DNA from: Diphasiastrum complanatum | Taxonomy: Eukaryota > Streptophyta > Lycopodiopsida > Lycopodiales > Lycopodiaceae | Length of the DNA stretch: 64,000 bases | Reading direction: 5' to 3' | NCBI GenBank assembly: GCA_029204225.1 | Contig: CM055097.1 | Span: forward strand, 6,033,676-6,097,675 | Shown here: positions 1 through 10,748 of the stretch, one piece after another | Layout of the letters: every line of letters begins with the position of its first letter | How positions within the stretch are numbered: position 1 is the first letter of the stretch | Notes under the pieces: generated by a model | The model's database searches: none | What the model saw: the letters and a program-made list of their open reading frames with translations, nothing else | What the model was told of the DNA's origin: nothing | Made by a program: the position numbers and the translations under genes

Positions 1-526
1 GCAGACTCAAGATCACTCACACTCAATAGTGCGGAGAACAGAGATAAGAGAGAATAACTCATAGAACTCTATTCACTTCTTCAATCTCTTACATATGCAT
101 AAACTCTTCTCTCTCGATGCTCGAGACTGAAGTGTGAGATCAATATATGTTCTACGGGGCAAACAAACACACCTCTTAAACAATAGGTGCGTCGCTCCCC
201 CGAAAGGGTCTAGTTAACAATTAGACTATGTATACGTTCAATTATACCATGAAAGGTATATTTAACTAAGAGTTAAAGTTACTCTAGTTTAACATGTCTT
301 TTCGTATCTAGTCGTTTCGTGTGGACGACCTAGTAAAGGTTATCCAAGGCAATGTCTTTCCTATCAAAGGTCTTGCCCTTAATTATAAGGCAAGTACTTA
401 GGAGATATATTCCCGAAAAATGACTTAGGCCTCTTCATGATTTATACTTAACTAGCTCATATCTTCATTTTCGAGTATATCATGCCATATTTATGTTGAT
501 ATTTAATTTTTAACAATAAGGTGGCA
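1..526. other. No recognisable gene; probable repeat DNA
   Basis: I find no coding signal on either strand in this AT-rich stretch. It adjoins a Ty3/Gypsy remnant on its right, so it may be the rest of that element, but I see no LTR ends, primer site or protein motif that would prove it. Confidence 0.4.
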
Positions 527-850
527 TCACACCTTCAGATATTTATCCAATTCGTCTTTCACTAGTAAGGAATACTTTGGGTTTAACCGATATTGTCTTT
601 GCCTTATTGGAACTACTCCTCCCTTTAGGTCGATACCGTGCTGACCATACTTTTGTCTATGTCTTTAAGATCCTCCATTGATCAGACAAACACATTATTA
701 TATTCTATGAGCAATTCAGTATAATATCAAATTTCTTCTTCGGATAAAAATTTGGAAATCATCAAGGCTTTTTCCGGTACAACTTCGATAGATTTTCTAT
801 CATTGGAATTAATCATACCAACTATTATATTGTTTGATGAATAATCTTGG
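527..850 (-). pseudogene. Ty3/Gypsy reverse transcriptase N-terminal fragment
   Basis: Translating the reverse complement gives the region just upstream of a Gypsy RT fingers domain. One frame reads roughly E-L-L-I-E-Y-N-N-V-F-V, a stop, then S-M-E-D-L-K. After a frameshift another frame (about 649 down to 527) reads HGIDLKGGVVPIRQRQYRLN and then NPKYSLLVKDELDKYLKV before a TGA. The pattern of an H-x-I-x-L hinge, a P-x-R-Q-R-x-Y-R-x-N-P block and the L-V-K-x-E-L-x-K-Y-L helix is characteristic of plant Gypsy RT. The fragment ends where Copia RT sequence begins to its right, so it is a chimeric junction. It is dead: at least one stop and one frameshift lie in under 330 bp, and the RT catalytic motif is absent. 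Confidence 0.75.
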
Positions 851-854
851 ATTT

Positions 855-1493
855 CTATGGATGAAAGCTGAGCTTATTCTTCATTGTCAGATAATTTAGG
901 TTTCTCAAAGTAGTCCAGAAATTTAATATCACAAGCATGAGAGTATTTGCTCCTTTGCAACTCAGCATCCCGAAATCTTCTAGGATTTTTTGGGTATATC
1001 TGGACTGATGAAGGTATAATTTACCTCCCTCATAGTCTCTATCAATCTGTAAGCCAAGATAACATCTAGCCTCTCCTAGTTCTGCAATCGTGAAATGTTC
1101 TGAGATGTCATACTTCACCTCAACAATAAGCTCTTCACTTTTGCAGAGTATCAAAGTGTCGTCCACATATACAGTTACAATGATGATCTTCCCATTTGTA
1201 ATTCTCACATAAACATTGGAATCAACCATTAGTGGCTTGAATTCTTAGGATTTCAGGGCTTGATCTTTCTTCTTATAACATTGTCGCGCTGACTGCTTCA
1301 GACCGTAGATACTCCTATTCATTTTGCATGCATAAGTAGGATGTGAGTTTGAAATGTAGCCTGGAAGTTGATCCACGTAGACTTCCTCATCTAGCTTGCC
1401 ATGTAAGAACGATGTCTTTTCGTCCACGATGTAAATCATGAGATCATAAGCAGCTGCATATGCAAACAGTAAACGTAGGGATGAATGTTTCAT
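855..1493 (-). pseudogene. Copia reverse transcriptase fragment (CopM1)
   Basis: Two adjacent - strand open stretches (1493-1245 and 1229-855) encode Copia RT. The first has the diagnostic D-E-K-T-x-F-L-H-G-x-L-D-E-E-V-Y motif and S-I-Y-G-L-K-Q-S-A-R-Q. The second has the catalytic YVDD box inside VTVYVDDTLIL and then F-x-I-x-E-L-G-E-A-R-C-Y-L-G-L-Q-I. RT would copy element RNA into cDNA inside the virus-like particle. The frame breaks between the two stretches, and Copia similarity ends near 930 after C-K-G-A-N-T, before thumb and RNase H. Gypsy-derived sequence follows. It is the 3'-most surviving part of the - strand element whose gag starts at 4401. Confidence 0.85.
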
Positions 1494-2228
1494 GACAGGA
1501 GAAAAGGTCTCAGCATAGTCAATACCATATTTCTGAGAAAATTCCTTCGCTACAAGTCTTGCTTTATACTTAGAAATATCTCCATATCCATACTTCAGCT
1601 TGTATACCCACTTGCATTTTACAGTCTTTCACTTATCTGGTAATGATTGCAATGACCATACGTGATTCTTCCTCATGGACTCCATCTCCTCATTCATGGC
1701 TTGGATCCATTTGTCCTTCTTTGGACATTCAATTGCTTCCTCGAATGTTTATAGTTCTCACTGAATCCACAAAACTCTGCTGATGTAGAGGTTGAGCTGT
1801 ATGGCACAAATATTGTTGGCGCTCTTCATTCTCTTGTCGATCTTCTAGAAGATCCTCCTGGAACTGCAATGCTCTTGCCTTTATCTACTCTACTAGGTCC
1901 TGAACCATTTCGGTTTACAAGTATTGTAGCAGTAGGCTGGCTTTGGAATCTTTCTTCGTCTGATTCGTCACTCGAATGAGGTGCGACTCGAACATCTTCT
2001 CTGAGTATTCATCCTCTGCTCCCTCTATCACAATTGGTAGATCATAGTACTGTCTTTCAAGGACTTCATAACTGACAGGATCATCCTTGGCCATCGTTAT
2101 GCTCTAATCAAATTTGACATCTCTGACTGTCTTACTGTGTTTGTCTCTGGCGTATAGACTCTATAGTATGACGAATGATTGTCATATCCTATAAGATATC
2201 CTTGTTCTTCTTTCTCATCAAGCTTCAT

Positions 2229-3169
2229 TCAAAGTTGATCAGAAACATGTGCATAAGCTACACAGCCAAAGATTCGGATGTGAGTCAAATTGGATTTTCT
2301 ACTCCACCATAATTCGTGTGGTGTCATGTGAGGAACACCAGATTTTCCTATCATGTTCTGAATGTAAGCAGTTGTAGCTACTACTTCAGCCCACAACACT
2401 CTTGGAGTCTTTGAATAGGCCATCATGCACCTGGCATTTTTCATTAGAATCTTGTTCTTTCTTTCTGCAACACCGTTGTACTACGGTGTGTAAAATGCAG
2501 TTCTTCTATGAATGATTCCACGATCATTGTAGAAGTCAGTGAATCAATTTGAGATGTATTCTCCACCTTGATCTATTCTATCTGCTTCACCTTACTTTCT
2601 GTGCATCTTTCTGCCCAATTTACATACTCTGTGAATTTGTCAAAAGCTTCTGATTTATTATGAATGAAGTAGACTCTGGAAAATTTATTTTAATCATCAA
2701 TAAAGGTTATATAATACTTTGAGCCTCCTACTGAGATCACGTTGAAAGGTCCACAGATGTTTGAATGCACTAACTCCAGAATATTTGTAGTTTTGTAGGG
2801 GACTTTGACAAAAGGAGTATATGACATCTTACCCTTCATACATGCATCATAGGTCATCGAACTGGTTGCATTCGAGATACTCACCCCCGTGATTGCTCCA
2901 TGATGGCTTGCTTGATATAGTGCCATTGAATTCATGTGACATAGTCTCCTCTGCCATAGAGTATATGGTGAATCATCATGAGTCTGATGCACTTGATCTG
3001 TAGGTAGGCGTACCTTCAAGTGATACATGTTGTCTTTTCTTCTACCTTGAGTGATTAGTGTACTATTACTTGCATCAACAACGTTGCATGCTTCATCTGA
3101 GAACGTCACACGCATCCCTACATCAGCTATTCTTGCCACTAATAGCAAGTCTTGCTGCAGTGTAGGCAC
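2229..3169 (-). pseudogene. Copia GAG-pre-integrase and integrase (CopM1)
   Basis: Open stretches at 3169-2690 and 2444-2229 encode the pre-integrase and integrase part of a Copia polyprotein. The first carries W-Q-R-R-L-C-H-M-N-S (zinc-binding HHCC region), C-M-K-G-K-M and the core start L-V-H-S-N-I-C-G-P, where the usual first catalytic Asp of HSD is Asn. It ends in Y-I-T-F-I-D-D, which is the second core strand. The later stretch has the C-terminal hallmark P-H-E-L-W-W-S-R-K and R-I-F-G-C-V-A-Y-A-H. The middle of the core (2445-2689) is broken by stops. Integrase would join cDNA to chromosomal DNA; this copy cannot. Confidence 0.85.
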
Positions 3170-3288
3170 AAACAGAATATCTTCGAGTCATCTATCTCTA
3201 CCATTAGTGTTGAGCCATAGTGAACCAATACCATTCGCTTTATGCTTTGATTCATCTCCAAGAATGATAATCTTGATGGATCTGCACT

Positions 3289-3576
3289 TCAAACATCAGA
3301 CATGATCTGTCTTGATGTAATGAAGTGTGAGATAGCTCCTGAATCAGGGATTACCTCTTGTGTGTCAAGTGTTGATACTGCACACATGTCTGCACAGATG
3401 TAGGCGGTCAAATTTTTGTGATTCAATCTTTCTTCACCCATCTTTGAGCTCTTTGGCTCCTCGACATAGGATGAGCTATTGTTGTTCTCCTGTCTACCTT
3501 GAGCTGATTTGTTTCTTGGGTTCTGGCGGCAGTCCATGGCTGTATGACCCTTCTTATGACAGTGAGATACACTCAA
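3289..3576 (-). pseudogene. Copia zinc knuckle and protease start (CopM1)
   Basis: The reading frame contains a gag zinc-knuckle tail C-H-K-K-G-H-T-A-M-D-C and, about 60 residues later, the aspartic protease active site as V-I-P-D-S-G-A-I-S-H-F. That places it between the gag frame at 4401-3628 and the integrase part at 3169. The first half of the CCHC motif is degraded, the fourth residue of the usual D-S-G-A-S/T is Ile, and the frame stops before the protease flap. It belongs to the same - strand element as its neighbours. Confidence 0.8.
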
Positions 3577-3627
3577 TTTTTGGATTAAGCCAATACGAAT
3601 CGACAGTATGTCCCTCGCGTTTGCATC

Positions 3628-4401
3628 TTAGCATTTATATTTGTCTCCACTCTTTTGTTTCAACTTTCTTTTGTTCTTCCATTTGCTTTTGCTGGCTCCT
3701 TCTGCTTGCTGATCTCGATCTTGCTTTCGATCTGACTCCCTCTTAGGCTTGAATTGTTTCTTTGTCTTCTCCTTGTTGTTGTAGAGGGCTTGGTCAGAAG
3801 CATCCTTGTGATCAAGGTGCTCTCGAGCTTCGACTTCTTCTTGAATCTTGACACAAGCCTTTTCAAGTGTCATAGTAGGATCCTTTGCTAGCAGCATTCT
3901 GGTTGTCTGGAAGGATCTTGGTAAGGCTCTCAACAGATAGGTAAGCTGCTTCTTTGCTAATACTGTATTTTCTACACCAGAATTGTGTAGTGAAAGGAAT
4001 AAATCCTTCATCTTCCTAATAAAGGCAGTGAGGTCTTTACCATCCCACTGCAGGTTTGTCAGTTGATCTTCGAGTAGCATGATCTGACTACGTGATTTCG
4101 TCTGAAATATTATGACTAATGTATCCCACATCTCTTTTGTTCTAGAGATTGTAGCCAAGTCAAGAGTTAGGCTATCCTCGATGGATGAAGATAACACGGC
4201 TACTGCCTTGTCATTCTTCTCCCTCCATTCGTGTAGCTCCTTGTCTGTTGTTGTAGGCATCTCCTCAGTGCCATCTACCCAGGGGAATAATCCTTCTCCC
4301 TTTTGTATCAACGAGGTCTTAACTTTCCATGCTAGGAAGTTAGATCCTGATGAATCCAAAATTGTACAAATCTTGAATTGTATGCTGCTGATTGAAGCCA
4401 T
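3628..4401 (-). pseudogene. Copia gag (CopM1)
   Basis: This is a Gag reading frame of about 258 residues on the - strand. I prefer the ATG at 4401 (M-A-S-I-S-S) over the longer open frame because the upstream extension runs into the CopA target site. It has the plant Copia gag pattern: S-N-F-L-A-W-K near the N terminus (start of the UBN2-type region), then E-M-W-D-T-L, a helix L-E-D-Q-L-T-N-L-Q-W and A-F-I-R-K-M-K-D-L. The C-terminal part is lysine-rich and strongly basic, as expected for RNA binding. Gag forms the particle that packages element RNA. The frame ends before the zinc knuckle. The element's leader continues at 10657 because CopA is inserted 26 bp upstream of this ATG. A relative lies at 49179-48360. 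Confidence 0.85.
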
Positions 4402-4426
4402 TATTGTGATTAGTGTTCTCACTTGT

Positions 4427-5553
4427 TGTTGGATTTATTCCCTCTACTCTCCTTAAATCCCATTTTAATCTGCCTTCATTCATAACATTGTCGCGCAGTC
4501 TGCATATTTAAACGCAAATTTGCACAGATGAAGAAAAGGCTAAAGAATCGCAACACTGTATTTTTACACACGTTATGGTGATAGACGAAAAGGGGACACT
4601 ATCTTACAGAATTCCAAAGGTGCCCTAAAAGCAAAGGCACCCTGTAAATCTAATCCTAAGGCTACTCGTAAGAGTGACGCACTTTTTGCATTGTCATCAC
4701 CAACGATCACTTCAGCACTGACTGACGTCGCACCCTTTTCACGCTCATCCCATGCAGCTGCGCTAATAGATTGGACAACAACTGCAGCCACCCACGATCT
4801 CTTACAGATAGCACATTCACTCTATACTTTCCACATCTACACACCTGTAATATAATTATATATATTGGATACCATTTGTGTATTCACGTTAATGAGTAAA
4901 TGAGTTGATGAATTGATGAATGAGACGAAGTAGATGCCTTGTGCATTGATTCTTGATTGTCAGCAATAAGGTTTTATTCCTTTACAGATTGTATAAGCTT
5001 CGTAGGGCACGCGGTTTCGTCCGCTATTGTCTTGTGCTCTACCGCATTATTGACATGTATACATGATATACTTAATGTGATACAATTCTTTGTTCTACGT
5101 TCAGATCTATGTTAATATTGTTATGCTTATCATTCATTCTGTCTGAGCTTTCTAGTTGTTCTTTCTGGCAATAGATGACTAACATTTAGTCTTGTCTTGC
5201 GCAAATCATTCACGACTAATTATCAGTCGAGCACCGTCTAGCTCTTCGTGAATCATTCGCGACGAATAGTTTGTCTTACTATTCACGACAAACCATTCTT
5301 CTGGAGCTTCATTCATTTATTAAAATTTGGCTACGTAATCAAGAACGACTATGACTTCCATCACTACTATTTTGTTCGTTCTGATAGGTGTAGTCATGCT
5401 TACAGAGAGAGTCGTATAGCTCGTTCCGCTGCGCACGAACATTTTCTATTCGAGTTTGTTTCTCATTCGTATTCGTCTTACCTCTTTGAGCTTATTTTTT
5501 GTTTCTAACATACGACACCTTTTCTCAACTCGTTCATCTCCCTCTCTCCAACA
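4427..5553 (+). repeat. CopA 5' LTR
   Basis: A 1127-bp terminal repeat bounded by TGTTGG and CCAACA. It matches 9520-10656 along its whole length, with a small indel near the start and many substitutions. Near its 3' part are two copies of an imperfect inverted repeat of the form TCGCGAATCATTCGCGA (about 5203-5219 and 5246-5262), which could fold in RNA. The LTR would hold promoter and polyadenylation signals. I could not place a TATA box with confidence. Confidence 0.93.
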
Positions 5554-5565
5554 TGGTATCAAAGC
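5554..5565 (+). promoter_or_regulatory. CopA primer binding site (initiator tRNA-Met type)
   Basis: TGGTATCAAAGC lies directly after the 5' LTR. It differs at one position from TGGTATCAGAGC, the usual complement of the plant initiator tRNA-Met 3' end used to prime minus-strand cDNA in Copia elements. Confidence 0.9.
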
Positions 5566-5710
5566 AATTTTCATAGCTTGATAAGCTTCCACAGTACAAG
5601 ACTCTACTAGCCGATAGAGTAATTGTTTTCTTGTTCTGTATTTTTCAGTATCAGATTTTCATACTTAAGTCACTGATAGTTTCTCTTATCACTCAGACTA
5701 ACTCTTCCAC

Positions 5711-6475
5711 ATGGATTCCCAAGGGAAAGCCAGTCCTATCATGGACAAGCTTGATGGAGCCAATTAACATCTATGAAAATTTAAGATGAAAACTGTACTA
5801 ATGGCAAAAGTATTGTACGACATTGTTACAGGTGCAGAAGGGAAACCCGAAGCGGACGATGCGACAATAGCCAGATGGAAGCTGAAGGATGAAAAAGCTT
5901 TCGTGCTGATCATCCTCAACATCACAGATATCTAGATCGGCCATGTATCTGAGGCTCAGACATTGAAAGAAGTCTAGGACATCTTGAGCACACTATACGA
6001 AGTGTGAGATATAGCTTCCAAGCTACATCTCAAGAAGAAATTCTACTCCCTCAAGATGACAAATGGTGATTCTCTGCAGAATCACATTAATCAACTCAAG
6101 AACTTGCTAAGAAAAATGGCCGTTGTCGGATATGTCATAGACGATCAAGACACAGTGATGCAACTGCTTACAAGCTTGCCAAGTTCTTATGACAGTTGGG
6201 TGATGATCATCACGACTCATCCAAAATTGACTCTTTCAAGAGTCATTACTATGTTGTTGCAGGAAGACACGCGAAGGAACGAAGCCTTGAGTTCCTCAGC
6301 TGATTCTCACGCTTGGTACACCAACAAGAGGACGACAAAACAGAAAAAGAAGAAAGGATCAAAGCAATCAAAGCCAGACCAGAAACCAGCTCAGCACAAG
6401 GAACAATCGAATCCGCAGACAAAGAAGAAGCTGTTCTGCAGATACCGCAAACGAAACAACCACAAGATATAAGAC
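5711..6475 (+). pseudogene. CopA gag
   Basis: The frame starts at the ATG at 5711 (M-D-S-Q-G-K), 145 bp after the PBS. It runs through several stops in the first 300 bp, including TGA at an expected Trp of H-L-W-K-F-K and TGA at an expected Arg near 6006, and is then open from 6056. Visible features are K-F-Y-S-L-K-M, L-P-S-S-Y-D-S-W and a long Lys-rich tail. The zinc knuckle reads F-C-R-Y-R-K-R-N-N-H-K-I, so the second Cys of CCHC is lost. It is homologous to plant gag polypeptides of the UBN2 group and is non-functional as it stands. Confidence 0.85.
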
Positions 6476-6514
6476 TGTCGAATACTTCAAGAGAAGAACA
6501 ACAACAAAGGGCAG

Positions 6515-8041
6515 TTGAATCAAGTGACAAATGTAGCTGCAGAAGCTCCACAGCCTATTCAAGAATCAGATCATAATGCCTTCATGACCAATCATCAAGG
6601 AACATCTGGCGACAGTTCTTGGTTCCTGGATTTCGGAGCCACTCAGCACATGACTAGCCTCATTGGCTGTTTTGAGTCCTATACACCTTACAGTACTCAA
6701 AAATTCGTTCACCTTGGCAACAATAACACACAAGCTATTAAAGGTGAAGGCACTGTAAGATTATGCTTTGCAAATGATCAGTCTAAGCTACTCTCTAAAG
6801 TCTTGTATGTACCAAAGTTATCCAAGAATCTGCTCTCTGTAAGCAGAATCACAGATCTAGGACATAGAGTAGAGTTCGAATGTGATCAGTGTAAAGTAGT
6901 TGATAGGACAGGCAAGATCTTAGCACTCGAAAAAAGACATGGATACTTGTATAAGTTGAGTCATTGCTTTTCTGCCTCTAGTCAGATTCTCAGTACTTCA
7001 ATTCATTCAAATAAAGGTTTACTTTGGCATTATAGACTTGGTCATTTAAATCATACTGCTGTACAACGAATGTCTAGACAATCTATTGTTCTTGATCTCG
7101 ACTATCCTCGCAAAAAGGTCGAGTTACCTGTCTGTCAAGACTGTCTAGTTGGTAAATAGTCTAGGAAACCATTGAAGTCAAGCCATCAGCATGTTGCTAG
7201 AGGATTGCTAGATGTTGTACATTCAGATATTTGTGGCTCGATGAAAAATCCTTCACTGAAGGACGCCAAGTATTTAATAACCTTTATTGACAAATTCTCC
7301 AGAAGGACTATGGTGTACTTCATAAAGAAGAAATCAGAAGCCTTCAACTGCTTCAGAATCTTCAAGGAGCGTGCAGAAAAGGAGACTGGAAGGACGATCA
7401 AGGCCCTAAGGTCAGACAACGGTGGAGAATATATCTCTGTCAATTTTAAGGAGTACTGCCAGAGCCAAGGCATTGAGTAAAAATTCATCACTCCTTACAG
7501 TCCTCAGTCTAATGGTTAAGCTGAGAGGAAGAACCATACTCTGGTCGAATCTGCTAAATGTATGCTATCGCATGCCTCATTGCCCAAGAGATTCTGGGCT
7601 GAAGCTGTCTCCACTGCAACTTACGTCCAGAACAGATGTTCGACCAAGGCCCTCTTAGACAAGACACCCCACGAGGTGTGGACAGGCTCTAAGCCTTCTT
7701 TGAAGAACCTAAGATTGTTTGGGTGCATTGTCTACGCACAGATCCCAAAGGACACAAGGAAAAAATTGGACTTCCAAGGTCTCAAGACCATCCTGAGCGG
7801 ATATACTTTGTCTGATAGCACTTACAAGCTATACGATCCCGATACCCAGCAAATATTGTATAGCCGAGATACAGTCTTTATCGAGGATCAGTTCGTCAAC
7901 CTCAAAGGCAAGGAGAAGAATCTTCATCACCTACCATTGACACGACAGTCTGAGCTTCTAGCTCAGGCGTATGTATTGTCGACCAGCTTTGAGACAGCAA
8001 ATCAGACGAAGATGTTGCTGCTACCCAGCAACAAGTCCTAG
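6515..8041 (+). pseudogene. CopA protease and integrase
   Basis: The protease active site appears as W-F-L-D-F-G-A-T-Q-H-M, with Phe in place of the Ser of D-S-G (a TCC to TTC type change). The flap region N-L-L-S-V-S-R-I follows. Next come pre-integrase (L-L-W-H-Y-R-L-G-H-L-N) and the integrase core: V-V-H-S-D-I-C-G, then L-R-S-D-N-G-G-E-Y, so two catalytic Asp are intact. The end of the core P-Y-S-P-Q-S-N-G is followed by a stop. The C-terminal domain has P-H-E-V-W-T-G and L-F-G-C-I-V-Y-A. Stops at 7157-7159, 7478-7480 and 7517-7519 sit where Gln codons are expected. Confidence 0.88.
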
Positions 8042-9519
8042 GAGCGTTTCATCAATCGAATCCTCCCAGAAGATTGAGCCGAGTGCACACACAGCCCACA
8101 AGGTATACTCCTGAGTCTGCCTATCTCTTAATGCAGGCACCGACGACAGTCGAAGAGGCACTTAGCCCACCAGACTCTGATCTCTAGAAAAAAGCCATGG
8201 ACAGAGAGTATTCCTCTCTGATCAAAAATCAGACATGGTCATTAGTCAAAGCTCCTCTTGATTACAATATCAATGACTGCAAATGGATCTTTAAGATAAA
8301 ATATAATGCCAACAGAGCAATTGATCGAAGGAAGGATAGACTGGTAGCACGAGGATTCACCTAGGGCCCAAATGTCGACTACAGTGAGACTTTTAGTCCA
8401 GTCATCAAACATTCTTCGATCCGAATGCTCTTGTCTTATGTTGTAGCTGTCGACCTCGAAGTACATCAACTTGATGTACAAACAGCCTATTTGAATGGAG
8501 TTATACAAGAAGATATCTACATGATCCAGCCCAAAGGATACGTTCTGAAAGGCATGAAAAATCTTGTCTGTAAACTCCACAAAGCACTGTATGGCTTGAA
8601 ACAGTTTGCCAGGGCTTGGTTTCAGAGGATCAACACATTCCTCATTGAACAAGGATTCAAACCAAGCACTGTTGATTGCAACGTTTATTCGAAGTCAGTG
8701 CAGCAATCCTTCATTATCATCACCTTGTACGTGGATGATACGTTGCTCTTTAGCAACGATACCAATATGGTTAAGGATTCAAAATAGATGTTGTTCTCAG
8801 AATTCGACATGACCGATCTGGGTGAAGCTCACTCTTGGGAATTCAAATCCATAGAGACAGAGCAAATCGACTGATTTATATCACTCAACAAAGGTATCTT
8901 TATAATGTTCTTAGCAGATACAATTTGATGAATTGTAAATTAGCTCACTCACCAATGGATCCAGACTTGCATTTGTCAAAGGACCATGCCCCCAGACCAA
9001 GCAAGAAGAGGAGCAAATGAGAGAGTATCAGTATCAATTGATACTAGGATCTCTCATGTACGCAATGGTCTGTACAAGACCAAATATTTCTTTTGATGTT
9101 AGCTCACTTAGCCAATACATGGCTAATTCTGGCATTACCCATTGGAAAGCTCTTATTCGAGTCATAAGATATATTCGAGCTACCATGTACTAGTGCATCT
9201 GCTATGGAGATGTCAACAATGACAATCTTCATCAACTCAGTGACTATTCTAATGCAAGCTGGGGAGGAGATGCAGACAATCGTAAGTCCACATCTGGATT
9301 TACATTCTTCTTCAACGGCGGTCCTATTTCGTGTAGGAGTAAGCACATTGAGATCAGATATCACTACATCAGGGACAAGGTTCTCGACAGAGAGGTGAGC
9401 TTAACGTACTGCAGAATGCAGGACATGGTTGTGGACATCTTCACGAAAGCACTCAATGTTAATGCACACAACAATTTTTGTGCATTGCTCAGTCTGAAAA
9501 TCAAGACATTCACGGAAGG
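8042..9519 (+). pseudogene. CopA reverse transcriptase and RNase H
   Basis: RT starts around 8140 (E-A-L-S-P-P-D-S-D-L, then a TAG at 8185-8187 at an expected Trp). It includes C-K-W-I-F-K-I-K-Y, the Q-L-D-V-Q-T-A-Y-L-N-G motif with its catalytic Asp, A-L-Y-G-L-K-Q-F-A-R-A-W, and the YVDD box near 8730. A frameshift lies near 8830. RNase H is recognisable from Y-I-R-A-T-M near 9170, but 195 bp are missing between 9323 and 9335 relative to the copy at 51922, removing its central part. The final S-L-T-Y-C-R-M-Q-D-M-V and the C terminus survive; the reading frame runs into the 3' LTR without its usual stop. Confidence 0.87.
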
Positions 9520-10656
9520 TGTTGGATTTATTCCCTCTACTCTCCTTAAATCCCATTTTAATCTACCTCCATTCATGCTGCATATTTACTATCGTTGTCG
9601 CGCAGTCTGCATATTTACACGCAAATTTGCACAGACGAAGAAAAGGCTAAAGAATCGCAACACTGTATTTTTACACACGTTATGGTGATAGATGAAAAGG
9701 GGACACTATCTTACAGAATGCCAAAGGTGCCCTAAAAGCAAAGGCACCCTGTAAATCTAATCCTAAGACTACTCGTAAGAGTGACGCACTTTTTGCATTG
9801 TCATCACCAACGATCACTTCAGCACTGACTGACGTCGCACCCTTTTCACGCTCACCCCATGCAACTACACTAATAGATTGGACAACGATTGTGGCCACCC
9901 ACGATCTCTTACAGACAGCACATCCACTCTGTACTTTTCACATCTGCACACCTGTAATATAATTATATATAGTGGATACCATTTGTGTATTCAGGTTAAT
10001 GAGTGAATGATTTGATGAGTTGATGAATGAGATGAAGTAGATGCCTTGTGCATTGATTCTTGATTGTCGACAATAAGATTTTATTCCTTTACAGATTGTA
10101 TAAGCTTCGTAGGGCACACGGTTTCGTCCGCTATTGTCTTGTGCTCTACCATATTGACATGTATACATGATATACTTAATCTGATATAGTTCTTTGTTAT
10201 GCGTTTAGATCTATGTTAATATTGCTATGCTTATCATTCATTCTGTATGATCTTTCTAGTTACTCTTTCTGGTAATAGATGAGTAACATCTAGTCTTGTC
10301 TTTCGCGAATCATTCGCGATTAATTATCAGCCGAGCACTGTCTAGCTCTTCGCGAATCATTCATGACAAATAGTTTGTCTTACTATTTGCGACAGACCAT
10401 TCTTCTGAAGTTTCATTCATTTATTAAAGTTTGGCTACGTAATCGAGAACGACTGTGATTCCCATCATACCATTTTGTTCATTCTAATAGGCATAGTCAT
10501 GCTTACAGAGAGAGTCGTATAGCTCATTCTGCTGTGCACAAACATTTTATGTTCGAGTTCGTTTCTCGTTCGTATTCGTCTTACCTCTTTGAGCTTATTT
10601 TTTGTTTCTAACATACGATACCTTTTCTCAACTCGTTCATCTCCCTCTCTCTAACA
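9520..10656 (+). repeat. CopA 3' LTR
   Basis: A 1137-bp repeat of 4427-5553, starting TGTTGG and ending CTAACA, followed directly by the duplicated target CTTGT. The inverted repeat TCGCGAATCATTCGCGA is intact near 10304-10320, with a second, partly mutated copy about 40 bp on. Confidence 0.93.
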
Positions 10657-10747
10657 CTTGTTGATGGTTCTTTGTTTGAATGCTTAGCCTCCTGGATCTG
10701 ATAGCTTTGCGGCTATGTCAGACTATGGTAGGTGGGCTCTGATACCA
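10657..10747 (-). promoter_or_regulatory. CopM1 leader and primer binding site
   Basis: This stretch continues the - strand Copia element interrupted by CopA. At 10736-10747 the + strand reads GCTCTGATACCA, the exact reverse complement of TGGTATCAGAGC, the initiator tRNA-Met primer site. The leader between this PBS and the gag ATG at 4401 is about 110 bp once CopA is removed. Confidence 0.85.
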
Positions 10748-10748
10748 T

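Larger units (their letters stand above)
4427..10656 (+). mobile_element. CopA: full-length Ty1/Copia LTR retrotransposon, decayed coding region
   Basis: This is a complete insertion: 5' LTR 4427-5553, PBS 5554-5565, gag and pol on the + strand, 3' LTR 9520-10656. Both LTRs start TGTTGG; they end CCAACA and CTAACA. The flanks carry the identical 5-bp duplication CTTGT (4422-4426 and 10657-10661), which proves integrase-mediated insertion. The target is the 5' leader of the older - strand element CopM1; removing CopA rejoins that element's gag to its PBS at 10736. The domain order PR-INT-RT-RH defines Copia. Many stops, a frameshift near 8830 and a 195-bp RNase H deletion make it non-functional. 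Related copies here are the 3' end at 51922-53491 and CopB at 56815-60564. Confidence 0.95.
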
